A stretch of 36,415 bases of DNA, taken from contig JBBDHW010000027.1 of the NCBI GenBank assembly GCA_040880805.1, forward strand, positions 94,759-131,173, given 5' to 3'. Position numbers and translations under genes: made by a program. Below are positions 1-7,361 of this stretch, piece by piece (within the stretch, counting starts at the first letter, position 1; each line of letters starts with the position of its first letter). This DNA is from Acidimicrobiia bacterium. Its GTDB lineage: Bacteria > Actinomycetota > Acidimicrobiia > IMCC26256 > DASPTH01. The notes beneath the pieces are model-generated. The model made no database searches. It was not told the DNA's origin and worked only from the letters and a program-made list of their open reading frames with translations.

Positions 1-825
1 CCCCCCCCCCCCCCCCTCCGGGGTGCCGAGCAGGCGCCCGTAGTCCTTCATCGCCGCGCCGCAGCCCGCGCTGTCGACGACGACGGGTGCATCACCGGGC
101 ATCGACGCAATCACTCGGCGTGCCAGACGGCGCGCCAACTGCACGCGGCCGGCGTGCACGTGCAGCGCACCGCAGCAATCGCCGCCGTGTCCCGCGAGAC
201 CCGGGCGCGCGCCCGCCGCCCGCATGACCGTGAGCGCCGCACGGTGGACGTCGCGCTGCCACGCGTCCATGACGCACCCGGTGAACAGGTAGGCGCTGGG
301 TTGCGGGTCGCCGGTGAGGCGCGTGCGCACCGACTGGAGTGTGAGCTTCGGCAGGCCGAACCGCTGCGGCACGAGGTGGAGCCGCTGCGCGAGCCACCCC
401 GGCCACGTGAGCGCGAGCAGCAGCCAGTGGCGCGGCAACACGACGACATAGCCCAACCACTCGGCGACACGGCGCAGCGGGCTCCGGGGCGCGGTCCGCG
501 TGTGCGCCAATGCCTCGCGCGCGCCTTCCATCAGGTGACCGAAGGGCACGCCCGACGGGCACGCGGCCTCGCACCCGCGGCACTGCACGCAGGTCTCCAT
601 CGTGTGGCGGAAGGCGCCGTCGAGCGGGGCGCCGTCGAGCTCGACCGCCCGCATGGCGGTGATCCGCCCGCGCGGTGATGCGGCCTCGAGCCCCGTGACC
701 CGGTAGGTCGGGCAGTGCGGCAGGCACAGTCCGCACGCCACGCACGCGACCAGCTCGTCCTCGTCGACCGGGAGCACGTGCTTGCGTTCCCGGCGACGCT
801 GGAGGTCGAGCGGAGCCTCATACAT
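1..825 (-). CDS. glcF: Glycolate oxidase iron-sulfur subunit GlcF, 3' end missing
   Basis: Fe-S electron-transfer subunit of glycolate (2-hydroxyacid) oxidase, expected to pass electrons from the GlcD flavin to the quinone pool at the membrane. The frame is open from the ATG at 825 to the left edge (275 codons; the family is about 400-430 aa, so the C-terminus is missing). Two [4Fe-4S] ferredoxin motifs are visible: C28, C31, C34, C38-P and C79, C82, C85, C89-P. They are followed by the first CCG-type domain (HGGDCCGALHVHAG, then VVDSAGCGAAMKDYG). The start overlaps the end of glcE by 8 bp, so translation is probably coupled. The last codons run into a poly-C end (poly-Gly in frame) that is probably an assembly artefact. 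The protein could serve lactate or another 2-hydroxyacid instead of glycolate. Confidence 0.9.
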   Translation of the reverse strand, partial: MYEAPLDLQRRRERKHVLPVDEDELVACVACGLCLPHCPTYRVTGLEAASPRGRITAMRAVELDGAPLDGAFRHTMETCVQCRGCEAACPSGVPFGHLMEGAREALAHTRTAPRSPLRRVAEWLGYVVVLPRHWLLLALTWPGWLAQRLHLVPQRFGLPKLTLQSVRTRLTGDPQPSAYLFTGCVMDAWQRDVHRAALTVMRAAGARPGLAGHGGDCCGALHVHAGRVQLARRLARRVIASMPGDAPVVVDSAGCGAAMKDYGRLLGTPEGGGGG

Positions 826-1882
826 GCGAAGTCTCACCTTCGACGTCAACCGGAGGATGAGGTTCAGGCTCGAGCTGCAGGCGGCCACGACCGAGCTTCC
901 CGGTAGGGTCGAACGCCGCGCGAATTCGCCGCATCAACGCCAGGTTCGGGAGCGCGCGCCCGAAGCCGTCGAGATCGGGCGCGCCGGCTTCGCGCAGCAG
1001 CCAGCCACCGTGTTCCTCGGCCGCGGCGCGCGCGGCGGCAAGCCCTTCTTCGGCGTCGGTGGCGATATGGATGGTGCCGACCCCGATTTCGGCGAGCCAA
1101 CGCACGCCCGTGTCACGGAGCGCGGGCGCGAGCTCACGGAGCGACGCAGGCGCGATCGAGACCCGGCCGCGATGCGGGCCCTCGGGCCACGGTGGCGCGC
1201 CCGAAACCGGCTCCGTGCCTGAACGGGAAACCGGCTCCGTGCCGGCCGCGGATCGTTCCCGCTCGACGTCGGCGGCCACGCCCTCAGCGAGGAGATGGGT
1301 GCGCTCGCCGTCCCACGCGATGCACGACGGCCGGTAGGTGCGCCGGCGCACCTCGAACGGGTCGTCGTGGGTCGTGCTCCACTCGGCGACCTCGGGCTGC
1401 GGCTGGCACCGCAGGATCACCTGCACGAGCACGCCGATCGTGCCGAACGAGCCGACGAGCAGCCGCGGGATGTCGAAGCCGCTCACGTTCTTGACCGTGG
1501 GGCCGCCGCCCTTCACGAGCCGCCCGTCGGGGGTGACGAAGCGCACTTCGAGTACCCGGTCGCGCAGCGGTCCGTAGCGAAGCCGCCGGTGGCCGGAGAG
1601 CCCGACCGCGAGCACGCCACCGACCGTGGCATCACTGGAACGAGGATCGAGCGCGCACTCCTGCGAGGCCTCGCCGAGCACCGCGGAGAGCTCGTGCACC
1701 GGGGTTCCTGCCGCGACGGTGACGGTGAGGTCGGCGGGCTCGTAGACGATCACGCCGCTCGGAGCACGCACCTCGACCGCGTGGGCGGAAGGAGTTCCAC
1801 CCACTTCCCAATGCGTACGACCGCCGACCGCGACGACGTCGTCGGCGTCGCGCACGGCGGTGGTGAGGGAGGTCAGATCCAC
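818..1882 (-). CDS. glcE: Glycolate oxidase FAD-binding subunit GlcE
   Basis: FAD-binding (PCMH-type) accessory subunit of glycolate oxidase, 354 aa, close to the usual family length. It begins with GTG at 1882, overlapping the glcD stop by 10 bp; its own stop overlaps glcF. The N-terminal half carries the FAD fold (AVGGRTHWEVGG, DATVGGVLAVGLSGHRRLRYG, VKNVSGFDIPRLLVGSFGTIG). The C-terminus ends in the family-typical FDPTGKLGRGR. An oddity is a short in-frame tandem duplication, GTEPVSRS then GTEPVSGA, encoded by a 17-bp direct repeat at 1203-1219 and 1227-1243. It lies in a linker between the FAD domain and the C-terminal domain. Assignment rests on operon context and the FAD motifs. Confidence 0.9.
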   Translation of the reverse strand: MDLTSLTTAVRDADDVVAVGGRTHWEVGGTPSAHAVEVRAPSGVIVYEPADLTVTVAAGTPVHELSAVLGEASQECALDPRSSDATVGGVLAVGLSGHRRLRYGPLRDRVLEVRFVTPDGRLVKGGGPTVKNVSGFDIPRLLVGSFGTIGVLVQVILRCQPQPEVAEWSTTHDDPFEVRRRTYRPSCIAWDGERTHLLAEGVAADVERERSAAGTEPVSRSGTEPVSGAPPWPEGPHRGRVSIAPASLRELAPALRDTGVRWLAEIGVGTIHIATDAEEGLAAARAAAEEHGGWLLREAGAPDLDGFGRALPNLALMRRIRAAFDPTGKLGRGRLQLEPEPHPPVDVEGETSHV

Positions 1883-3282
1883 GCGCCCTCCGGTACGCGC
1901 TGGAGCTCACCGCACCGGCTCCCCTTCGGGAGGATCTTCGCGGGGTTCGCGCGCCCTGATGGGTCGAACGCGTCGCGCAGCCGTGCCTGCGCGTCGAGGT
2001 CGTCGGGTGAGAAGACGAGCGGCATCGCCTCACGCTTCTCGAGCCCGATCCCGTGCTCGCCCGACAGCACACCACCCGCGGCGACGCACGCGGCGAGAAT
2101 CTCGTCGCCGGCTCGGTGGACGCGCTCCCACACGCCGGGCTCGCGCGAGTCGAACACGATCAGCGGGTGCAGGTTGCCGTCGCCCGCGTGGAAGACGTTC
2201 ATCATCGTGAGCTGCTGCTCGGCCGCGATCGCGTACACCTGGCGCAGCACGTCGACGAGACGCGTGCGCGGCACGACCGCGTCGTGCAGGTAGTAGTCGG
2301 GCGCGATACGGGCGATCGCGCCGAACGCCGACTTGCGCCCCTTCCACAGCAGTGCCCGCTCGGCCTCGTCGGCGGCCACGCGCACCGTACGCGCGCGGTT
2401 CTCACGCCCGACCCGCTCGACGGCGGCCACTTGTTCCTCGACGCCGTCGGGCAGGCCGTCGAGCTCGACGAGCAGCACCGCGGCCGCGTCGCGCGGATAC
2501 CCCGCGCCCACGTAGTCCTCGACTGCGCGTGTGATCTCGGCGTCCATCATCTCGAGTGCCGCGGGCACGATCCCCGCCGCGATGATCCCGCTCACGGTGG
2601 CGCCCGCGTCCTCGATCGTGGTGAAGTCGAGCAGCAGCGTGCGTACCGCGGGCGGGTTCGGCGTGAGCCGCACCGCGATGCGGGTCGCGATGCCCATCGT
2701 GCCCTCGCTTCCCACGAAGCAGCCGCGCAGGTCGTAGCCCGGGTGGTCGGGCTCGAGGCCGCCGAGCATCGTGGTGGAGCCGTCGGCGAGCACCACCTCG
2801 ATCGCGAGCACGTGGGTGGCGGTGACGCCGGACGCGAGGCAGTGCGGTCCGCCCGCGTTGGTGGCGACGTTGCCACCGATCGTGCACGCCTGCTGCGATG
2901 ACGGATCCGGTGCGTAGTGGAGACCGAGGTGCGTAACGGCGCGGGTGAGGTCGAGATTCAGGACTCCGGGCTCGACCCAGGCCACGCGCTGCTCCTCGTC
3001 GATCTCGAGGATCTGGTTGAGCTGCGTGGTGACGATCACGAGTGGGTCGCCGACAGGTGTGGCACCGCCGGCAAGACCGGTACCACTCCCCCGCGCGACG
3101 AACGGACGGTCGTGACGTGCCGCGATGCGCACCGCGGCAGCCAGTTCCCGTGCGTCGTGGGGGAAGCACACCGCTGCTGCGTGCCCCGAGGCCACACCCG
3201 CATCGCGGGCGTAGAGCGCGAGCTCGAGTGGTTCCGCGCGTGCTCGGTCGGTGCCGAGGGTGGCGCGGAGATCGGCGAGCAT
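1873..3282 (-). CDS. glcD: Glycolate oxidase catalytic FAD subunit GlcD
   Basis: FAD-linked oxidase that oxidises glycolate, or a related 2-hydroxyacid, to the 2-oxoacid; first gene of the coupled glcDEF operon. 469 aa, in family range. Seen: the FAD-binding loop RGSGTGLAGG (64-73), GSEGTMGIATRIAVRLTP, the C-terminal HAGDGNLHP (365-373) with the catalytic or metal-site histidines, SGEHGIG (407-413) and the end-motif FDPSGRANPAKILP. The open frame extends upstream to 3585, but homology starts at MLADLRATLG, so the ATG at 3282 is chosen. A GGAGG lies 18 nt upstream, which is longer than normal spacing. D-lactate dehydrogenase (FAD) is the main alternative; GlcE and GlcF next to it favour glycolate oxidase. 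Confidence 0.9.
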   Translation of the reverse strand: MLADLRATLGTDRARAEPLELALYARDAGVASGHAAAVCFPHDARELAAAVRIAARHDRPFVARGSGTGLAGGATPVGDPLVIVTTQLNQILEIDEEQRVAWVEPGVLNLDLTRAVTHLGLHYAPDPSSQQACTIGGNVATNAGGPHCLASGVTATHVLAIEVVLADGSTTMLGGLEPDHPGYDLRGCFVGSEGTMGIATRIAVRLTPNPPAVRTLLLDFTTIEDAGATVSGIIAAGIVPAALEMMDAEITRAVEDYVGAGYPRDAAAVLLVELDGLPDGVEEQVAAVERVGRENRARTVRVAADEAERALLWKGRKSAFGAIARIAPDYYLHDAVVPRTRLVDVLRQVYAIAAEQQLTMMNVFHAGDGNLHPLIVFDSREPGVWERVHRAGDEILAACVAAGGVLSGEHGIGLEKREAMPLVFSPDDLDAQARLRDAFDPSGRANPAKILPKGSRCGELQRVPEGAWI

Positions 3283-3354
3283 CTGATCGGTACGGTCGAT
3301 ACCTCCGACATTACGACGTGGAATCTCGCGGATGACACGTCTTCGCAGCTGCGA

Positions 3355-3361
3355 CACGATA
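3355..3361. promoter_or_regulatory. Candidate symmetric -10 between glcD and the divergent gene
   Basis: In the 123-bp divergent gap, CACGAT on the plus strand (3355-3360) overlaps TATCGT read on the minus strand (3361 to 3356). Each could act as a -10 box, for 3406 (leader about 39 nt with a strong GAGGAGG Shine-Dalgarno) and for glcD (leader about 70 nt). No good -35 was found, so this is a weak call made by analogy with the clearer symmetric sites at 22716 and 33824. Confidence 0.3.
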
Positions 3362-3405
3362 AGAAGGACACAGACGGCGACGCCACCAAGCATCGAGGAG
3401 GCCGG

Positions 3406-4182
3406 ATGGTGCGCGCGGCGAGGGAATGGGTCAGCTTCGACGACCCCGACGAAGAACGCCGGTGGCAGATCGACGTCACGTTCCTGTTGTCGCGGTGGCA
3501 GTGCATCTTCGGGAACGGCTGTCAGGGGGTGCTCGACAAGAAGGCGCCCGAGTTGCACCAGGGCTGCTGCTCCTACGGCGCCCATTTCAGCGATCGCAAG
3601 GACCGCGATGCCGTCGTGAAGATGGCGCGGAAGCTCACCGACGACGAATGGCAGTTCGCCAAGATCGGCCGCAAGAAGGGCATCTACGCGAAGGTCGGAA
3701 AAGACGACGATGGCTCACCCGACTGGCGTACCCGGCTGGTGAAGGACGCGTGCATCTTTCTCAACCGCCCGGGCTTTCCCGCGGGCCCCGGTTGCGCGCT
3801 GCACACGCACGCGATGCGAGCCGGCGAGCACCACAGCGACTGGAAGCCCGAGATCTGCTGGCAGCTCCCGCTCCGGCGGATCGACGAAGAGCAGGAGGAC
3901 GGCTCGGTGACCTCCACGCTCACCGAGTTCGGGCGTGACGGCTGGGGCGAGGGCGGCGAGGACTTCGCGTGGTGGTGCACCGAGGCGCCCGAGGCGTTCA
4001 CCGCGGCCGATCCCGTGTACCGCACTCTCGACGTGGAGCTGCGGAAGATGTTGGGGAAGAAGATCTACCGGTCGGTGGTGGAGTATCTCGACGAGCGGCT
4101 CGCGGCGCCAGGCTTCGCGCCGGTCGCGCATCCAGCGGCGGTCCCGGTGACGATCACCAAGAAGCAGCGCGCAAAGAAGTAG
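3406..4182 (+). CDS. Conserved cysteine-rich protein, function unknown
   Basis: 258-aa soluble protein. The ATG at 3406 is chosen because GAGGAGG sits just upstream and recognisable conserved sequence begins at VRAAREWVSFDDP; the frame is open further upstream only as antisense of glcD. Eight cysteines occur in small clusters (WQCIFGNGC, GCCSYGAHF, DACIF, GPGCALHTHAM, EICWQLPLRR, WWCTEAPEAF), suggesting metal binding, perhaps a YkgJ/DUF3109-like Zn/Fe-chelating protein. That family link is an impression from the Cys pattern, not a search. The C-terminus is Lys-rich (TITKKQRAKK). It is divergent from glcD and convergent with the GroES-like gene. Confidence 0.75.
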   Translation: MVRAAREWVSFDDPDEERRWQIDVTFLLSRWQCIFGNGCQGVLDKKAPELHQGCCSYGAHFSDRKDRDAVVKMARKLTDDEWQFAKIGRKKGIYAKVGKDDDGSPDWRTRLVKDACIFLNRPGFPAGPGCALHTHAMRAGEHHSDWKPEICWQLPLRRIDEEQEDGSVTSTLTEFGRDGWGEGGEDFAWWCTEAPEAFTAADPVYRTLDVELRKMLGKKIYRSVVEYLDERLAAPGFAPVAHPAAVPVTITKKQRAKK

Positions 4183-4186
4183 GCGC

Positions 4187-4516
4187 TCAGAGGTACAGGC
4201 CGGTCTGCCCGTCTTCGCGTGCGGACGCGACGGCGTGGATGTCGCGTTCGCGCAGGATGAGGTACTCCTCGCCGCGGATCTCCACCTCGAAGCCCACATC
4301 GGGTGCGAACAGGACGCGATCACCTTCGGCGACGTTGCGCACGGTGGGCCCGACGGCGACCACCTCTGCCCACGCCAGCCGCCGGTTGAGGTTCGCGGTT
4401 GCCGGGATGAGGATCCCGCCGCGGCTCTTGCGGTCGCCGGTGTCCTCGTTGGGCATGAGGAGCAGCCGATCGGCCGTCATGCGGATCGACTGCTTGACGT
4501 CGTCGCGATCTGCCAT
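4187..4516 (-). CDS. Stand-alone GroES-like (Cpn10) protein
   Basis: 109-aa GroES/Cpn10-fold protein. Seen: LLLMPNEDTGDRKSRGGILIP, which spans the mobile-loop region and its conserved GGI(L/I)IP core, then WAEVVAVGP, EGDRVLFAPDVGFEVEIRGEEYLILRE and a hydrophobic C-terminus. There is no groEL beside it, so it may be a second, specialised co-chaperonin, or the main groES located apart from groEL. It is convergent with the cysteine-rich gene (4 bp between stops). On its own strand TAGCCT lies 9 nt before the ATG as a possible -10. Confidence 0.8.
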   Translation of the reverse strand: MADRDDVKQSIRMTADRLLLMPNEDTGDRKSRGGILIPATANLNRRLAWAEVVAVGPTVRNVAEGDRVLFAPDVGFEVEIRGEEYLILRERDIHAVASAREDGQTGLYL

Positions 4517-4631
4517 GAACCTCAGAGGCTAGGGCCTGCCGACGAACAAGGCGCGGGTTCACGCGGCGTGTTTGTCGGCTTTCCGCGCGTGGCTACTGCC
4601 ACATGCTTCGAATACCGCGACCGGCGAGCAC

Positions 4632-4637
4632 TAGATT
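4632..4637 (+). promoter_or_regulatory. -10 element of a leaderless ctaB transcript
   Basis: TAGATT (TAnnnT) is followed by 6 nt and the ctaB GTG at 4644, with no Shine-Dalgarno. This is the spacing expected when transcription starts at the initiation codon. Confidence 0.5.
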
Positions 4638-4643
4638 CGGCCG

Positions 4644-5579
4644 GTGGCCGACTCCCCCCAGGTTGCCGGACACCGTGTGCCGATCGCGGTGACGCCCTGG
4701 CACCTCCGTATGGGCAAGAGCGCGCTCGTCTACCTCCAGCTCACGAAGCCGCGCGTGATCGAGTTGTTGCTGGTCACCACGCTGCCCGCGATGATCCTCG
4801 CCGCGGGCGAGCTACCCCCGATCGCGCTGATCGCCGAAGTGCTCGTTGGCGGCGCTCTCGCGGCGGGGGGTGCGAACACCATCAACTGCTGGATCGAACG
4901 CGACCGCGACCACTTGATGCGCCGCACCGCGCGCCGCCCGCTTCCGAGCGGTCAGATCGCGCCGGAGCGGGCGCTCGTGTTCGGGCTCCTGCTCGAAGTC
5001 GCGGCGTTCGCGCTCCTCTGGGGCACGGTCAACCTGCTGTCGGCGGTGCTGGCGGTCACCGCGACGCTCTTCTACGTGTTCGTCTACACGATCTGGCTCA
5101 AGCCGCGGAGCCCGCAGAACATCGTGATCGGCGGCGCCGCCGGGGCGGTCCCGGTGCTTGTCGGCTGGGCGGCGGTCACGGGCGAGCTCGCGGCGCCGGC
5201 GTGGGTGCTCTTCGCCATCGTGTTCTTCTGGACTCCCCCGCACTTCTGGGCCTTGTCGTTGCGGTACTTCGACGACTACAAGGCCGCGGGCATCCCGATG
5301 CTTCCGGTCGCGAAGGGCGTCGACGTCGCACTCCGTGAGATCGTCGTCTACAGCGTGGTGGTGTTCGCGACGACGCTCACGCTCCCGCTCGTCGCCGACA
5401 CCGGAGTGATCTACGTCATCGCCGCCGTCCTCCTCGGCCTCGTGTTCGTCTGGCGCTCGTTCCAGCTCGCACGCCACAGCACGCCGGAGCGCGCGATCGA
5501 GTTCTTCACGCTCTCGAACCTCTACCTCGCGACGCTGTTCGCCGCCATTGCCGTCGACACCCTCGTCCAGTCCATCTGA
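4644..5579 (+). CDS. ctaB: Protoheme IX farnesyltransferase (heme O synthase) CtaB
   Basis: Integral membrane prenyltransferase that adds a farnesyl group to heme b to give heme O for cytochrome oxidase. 311 aa, normal length, UbiA superfamily. The first prenyl-diphosphate/Mg motif is NTINCWIERDRDHLMRR (residues 78-94) followed by TARRPLPSG; the second is YFDDYKAAGIPMLPV (208-222). Multiple hydrophobic segments fill the rest. Starts with GTG at 4644. Its last 32 bp overlap the start of the downstream thioredoxin gene, indicating co-transcription. The next enzyme in the pathway, CtaA, is encoded 23 kb away at 27942. Confidence 0.95.
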   Translation: MADSPQVAGHRVPIAVTPWHLRMGKSALVYLQLTKPRVIELLLVTTLPAMILAAGELPPIALIAEVLVGGALAAGGANTINCWIERDRDHLMRRTARRPLPSGQIAPERALVFGLLLEVAAFALLWGTVNLLSAVLAVTATLFYVFVYTIWLKPRSPQNIVIGGAAGAVPVLVGWAAVTGELAAPAWVLFAIVFFWTPPHFWALSLRYFDDYKAAGIPMLPVAKGVDVALREIVVYSVVVFATTLTLPLVADTGVIYVIAAVLLGLVFVWRSFQLARHSTPERAIEFFTLSNLYLATLFAAIAVDTLVQSI

Positions 5580-6156
5580 CGCCGACGCGCCGCCGTCGCG
5601 ACGCGCGCGCCTGGTCGTCGCGCTGGTCGCGCTCGTCGTGGTGGTGGTTGTCGCGGTCGTGACCGTTGTCGTCGTCACGGGGAGCGACGACCAGTCGTCC
5701 GGCTCGGGTCCCGGCGAGGTGCCGGAGGCGAACTCGGCGAAAGTGGGCGAGCTCGCACCCGACTTCGCGATCCAGGGGCTCGACGGTGGCACCGTTCGCC
5801 TCTCCGACTTCCGCGGCAAGCCGGTGGTGCTCAACTTCTGGGCCTCCTGGTGCAATCCGTGCCGTAAGGAGTTCCCGTTGTTCCGCTCGACGCTCGCGTC
5901 GAACGGCGGCGCGTACGAGATGGTCGGCGTCGACACCGGTGACCTGCGCGGCGACGGGCAGCGGTTCGCGGAGCAGCAGCACGCAGGCTGGCCGATCGGG
6001 TTCGACGCCGACAACTTGGTCGCGCGTGGCTACGGCGTGGACCCGCTGCCCCAGACCTTCTTCATCCGGCCCGACGGCACGATCGCGTCGCACGTGATTC
6101 GCGGGCTGAACAAGGCAGAACTGGATCGCGAGCTCGCGAAGATCGGCGTGAAGTAG
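5548..6156 (+). CDS. Membrane-anchored TlpA/ResA-like thiol:disulfide oxidoreductase
   Basis: 202-aa thioredoxin-fold protein. An N-terminal Arg-rich stretch and one hydrophobic anchor (about residues 22-44) place the domain outside the membrane. The AhpC/TSA-Redoxin-like domain starts at VGELAPDFAI (67-76) and carries the active site WCNPC (101-105) plus a cis-Pro region (DPLPQTFFI). Relatives reduce disulfides for cytochrome c maturation or for delivering copper to the cytochrome oxidase Cu sites; the overlap with ctaB favours oxidase assembly (inference). The start is a TTG at 5548 inside ctaB; no good Shine-Dalgarno is visible, so the exact start is uncertain. Confidence 0.85.
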   Translation: MPSTPSSSPSDADAPPSRRARLVVALVALVVVVVVAVVTVVVVTGSDDQSSGSGPGEVPEANSAKVGELAPDFAIQGLDGGTVRLSDFRGKPVVLNFWASWCNPCRKEFPLFRSTLASNGGAYEMVGVDTGDLRGDGQRFAEQQHAGWPIGFDADNLVARGYGVDPLPQTFFIRPDGTIASHVIRGLNKAELDRELAKIGVK

Positions 6157-6159
6157 CGT
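6154..6159 (+). promoter_or_regulatory. -10 element TAGCGT embedding the upstream stop codon
   Basis: The TAG stop of the thioredoxin gene is the first half of TAGCGT; 7 nt later comes the lipoprotein GTG at 6167. This fits a leaderless promoter. The same arrangement recurs at 19601 and 32466. Confidence 0.45.
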
Positions 6160-6166
6160 CACGTGC

Positions 6167-6622
6167 GTGCGACGCCCTCGGATCGGAACCGTCGCGGCCG
6201 GCGTGTTTGTGATCGTGGTCGCCGCAGGAGGCTGTGCCAGCGGATCATCGGGCGAGAAGAGGAGCCGTCGGAAGTTGACGCCGACGACGACCCTCGCGCC
6301 GACCACGACCCTCGCGCCGACCACGACCCTCGCGCCGACCACGACCCTCGCGCCCACTCTCGGATCGGGCACGACTCCCGAAGCAGCGGTGGGGGCGTAC
6401 GTCCGCAGTCAGGGGCTCGAGGACGCGGGTGACTGCGTGGGCACCGACGTGTCCACGGATGTCGGCAAGTGGTGCTCGGCGCTGCGCGAAGACGGCACCG
6501 ACCGAAGGACCTACGGCATCGGGCCGGTAGCGTCAGAGTTCGCCAAGGTCCTGACCCTCGAGCGGCGCGGCACGATGTGGGTCGTCACGTCTGTGACGGA
6601 CTCGCCCCAACCCGGCACTTGA
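6167..6622 (+). CDS. Small secreted lipoprotein with TTTLAP repeats
   Basis: 151-aa putative lipoprotein of unknown function. A signal peptide (RRPR, hydrophobic core, then AGGC with lipid-attached Cys at about residue 23) is followed by a basic stretch, a Pro/Thr-rich linker made of four copies of a TTTLAP-type hexapeptide, and a C-terminal globular region of about 90 aa (TPEAAVGAYVRSQGLEDAGDC to MWVVTSVTDS). That region resembles small NTF2-like extracytoplasmic domains; this is a guess. Starts with GTG at 6167, 10 bp after the thioredoxin stop. Converges with the ABC permease gene, leaving 7 bp between stops. Confidence 0.75.
   Translation: MRRPRIGTVAAGVFVIVVAAGGCASGSSGEKRSRRKLTPTTTLAPTTTLAPTTTLAPTTTLAPTLGSGTTPEAAVGAYVRSQGLEDAGDCVGTDVSTDVGKWCSALREDGTDRRTYGIGPVASEFAKVLTLERRGTMWVVTSVTDSPQPGT
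6281..6352 (+). repeat. 18-bp tandem repeat, four copies, coding
   Basis: Four consecutive copies of an 18-bp unit of the form CCGACCACGACCCTCGCG; the first copy has one substitution. They encode the TTTLAP linker of the lipoprotein. Near-identical units suggest recent slippage, so copy number may vary between strains. Confidence 0.9.
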
Positions 6623-6629
6623 CGCCGCG

Positions 6630-7361
6630 CTACTCCTCCCAGCGGAACCAGCGCGCGGCCGCCAGTGGCGCGGCGATCGCCCAGATCACGAGCACCGCGA
6701 GTTCGCCGGTCGGGAACGATCGGCCGGCTTCGAGGACACCGCGCAGCGTCTCGGAGAGCGCGGCGGCGGGCAGTGCCTTGGCGAACGTCTCGAGCACGTC
6801 GGGCAGCTTGTACAGCGGGTAGGCCATCCCGCCGAGGAAGAGCAGCACGAGGAAGAGCCCGTTCGCGATGGCGAGGTTTGCCTCGGCGCGGAGCGTGCCG
6901 GCGAGCAGCATGCCGATCCCCGCGAACGCGATCGTGCCGAGCAACAGGAGACTGACCGCCGCGACCAGGCCGCCCGACGGGTCCCAACCCAGCGCGATGC
7001 CGGTGCCGACGATCGCGATCGTCTGGAAAACCTCGAACGCGAGCACGTTCAGCGTTTTCGCCCCGAGGAGCCCCGCGCGCGTGAGCGGAGTCGACCCGAG
7101 CCGCTTGAGCACGCCGTAGCGCCGCTCGTATCCGGTGGCGATGCCGAGGCTCACCATCGCGCTCGACATCACCGCCAGCGCGAGCACGCCCGGAACGAGG
7201 AAGTCGACCGGGTGCGGGAGCGTGGTGTTCACCGCGTCGACCTTGGTGAAGAACACGAGGATGCCGAGCGGGATCGCGAGTGTCACGAGCAGGCTCTCGC
7301 CGCGCCGGACGGTGAGCAGCATCTCGACGCGTGTCTGCGCAGTCACCGCGCGCGCCTTCAC
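6630..7361 (-). CDS. ABC-2 type transporter permease
   Basis: 243-aa membrane component of an ABC-2 exporter with about six hydrophobic segments (LLVTLAIPLGILVFF, PGVLALAVMSSAMVSLGIA, LLLLGTIAFAGIGMLLAG, NGLFLVLLFLGGMAYPL, LAVLVIWAIAAPLAAARW). The conserved ABC-2 region YERRYGVLKRLGSTPLTR lies after the second one. Starts with GTG at 7361, overlapping the ATPase stop by 4 bp (GTGA). Together with the ATPase it forms a two-gene exporter; the substrate is unknown. Linkage to a polyprenyl synthase could hint at a lipid or isoprenoid substrate, but this three-gene set is not diagnostic. Confidence 0.9.
   Translation of the reverse strand: MKARAVTAQTRVEMLLTVRRGESLLVTLAIPLGILVFFTKVDAVNTTLPHPVDFLVPGVLALAVMSSAMVSLGIATGYERRYGVLKRLGSTPLTRAGLLGAKTLNVLAFEVFQTIAIVGTGIALGWDPSGGLVAAVSLLLLGTIAFAGIGMLLAGTLRAEANLAIANGLFLVLLFLGGMAYPLYKLPDVLETFAKALPAAALSETLRGVLEAGRSFPTGELAVLVIWAIAAPLAAARWFRWEE

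Noticed and set aside
6281-6352. Repeat cluster as a CRISPR-like array
   Set aside because: Units are contiguous with no spacers and are in frame within a gene.
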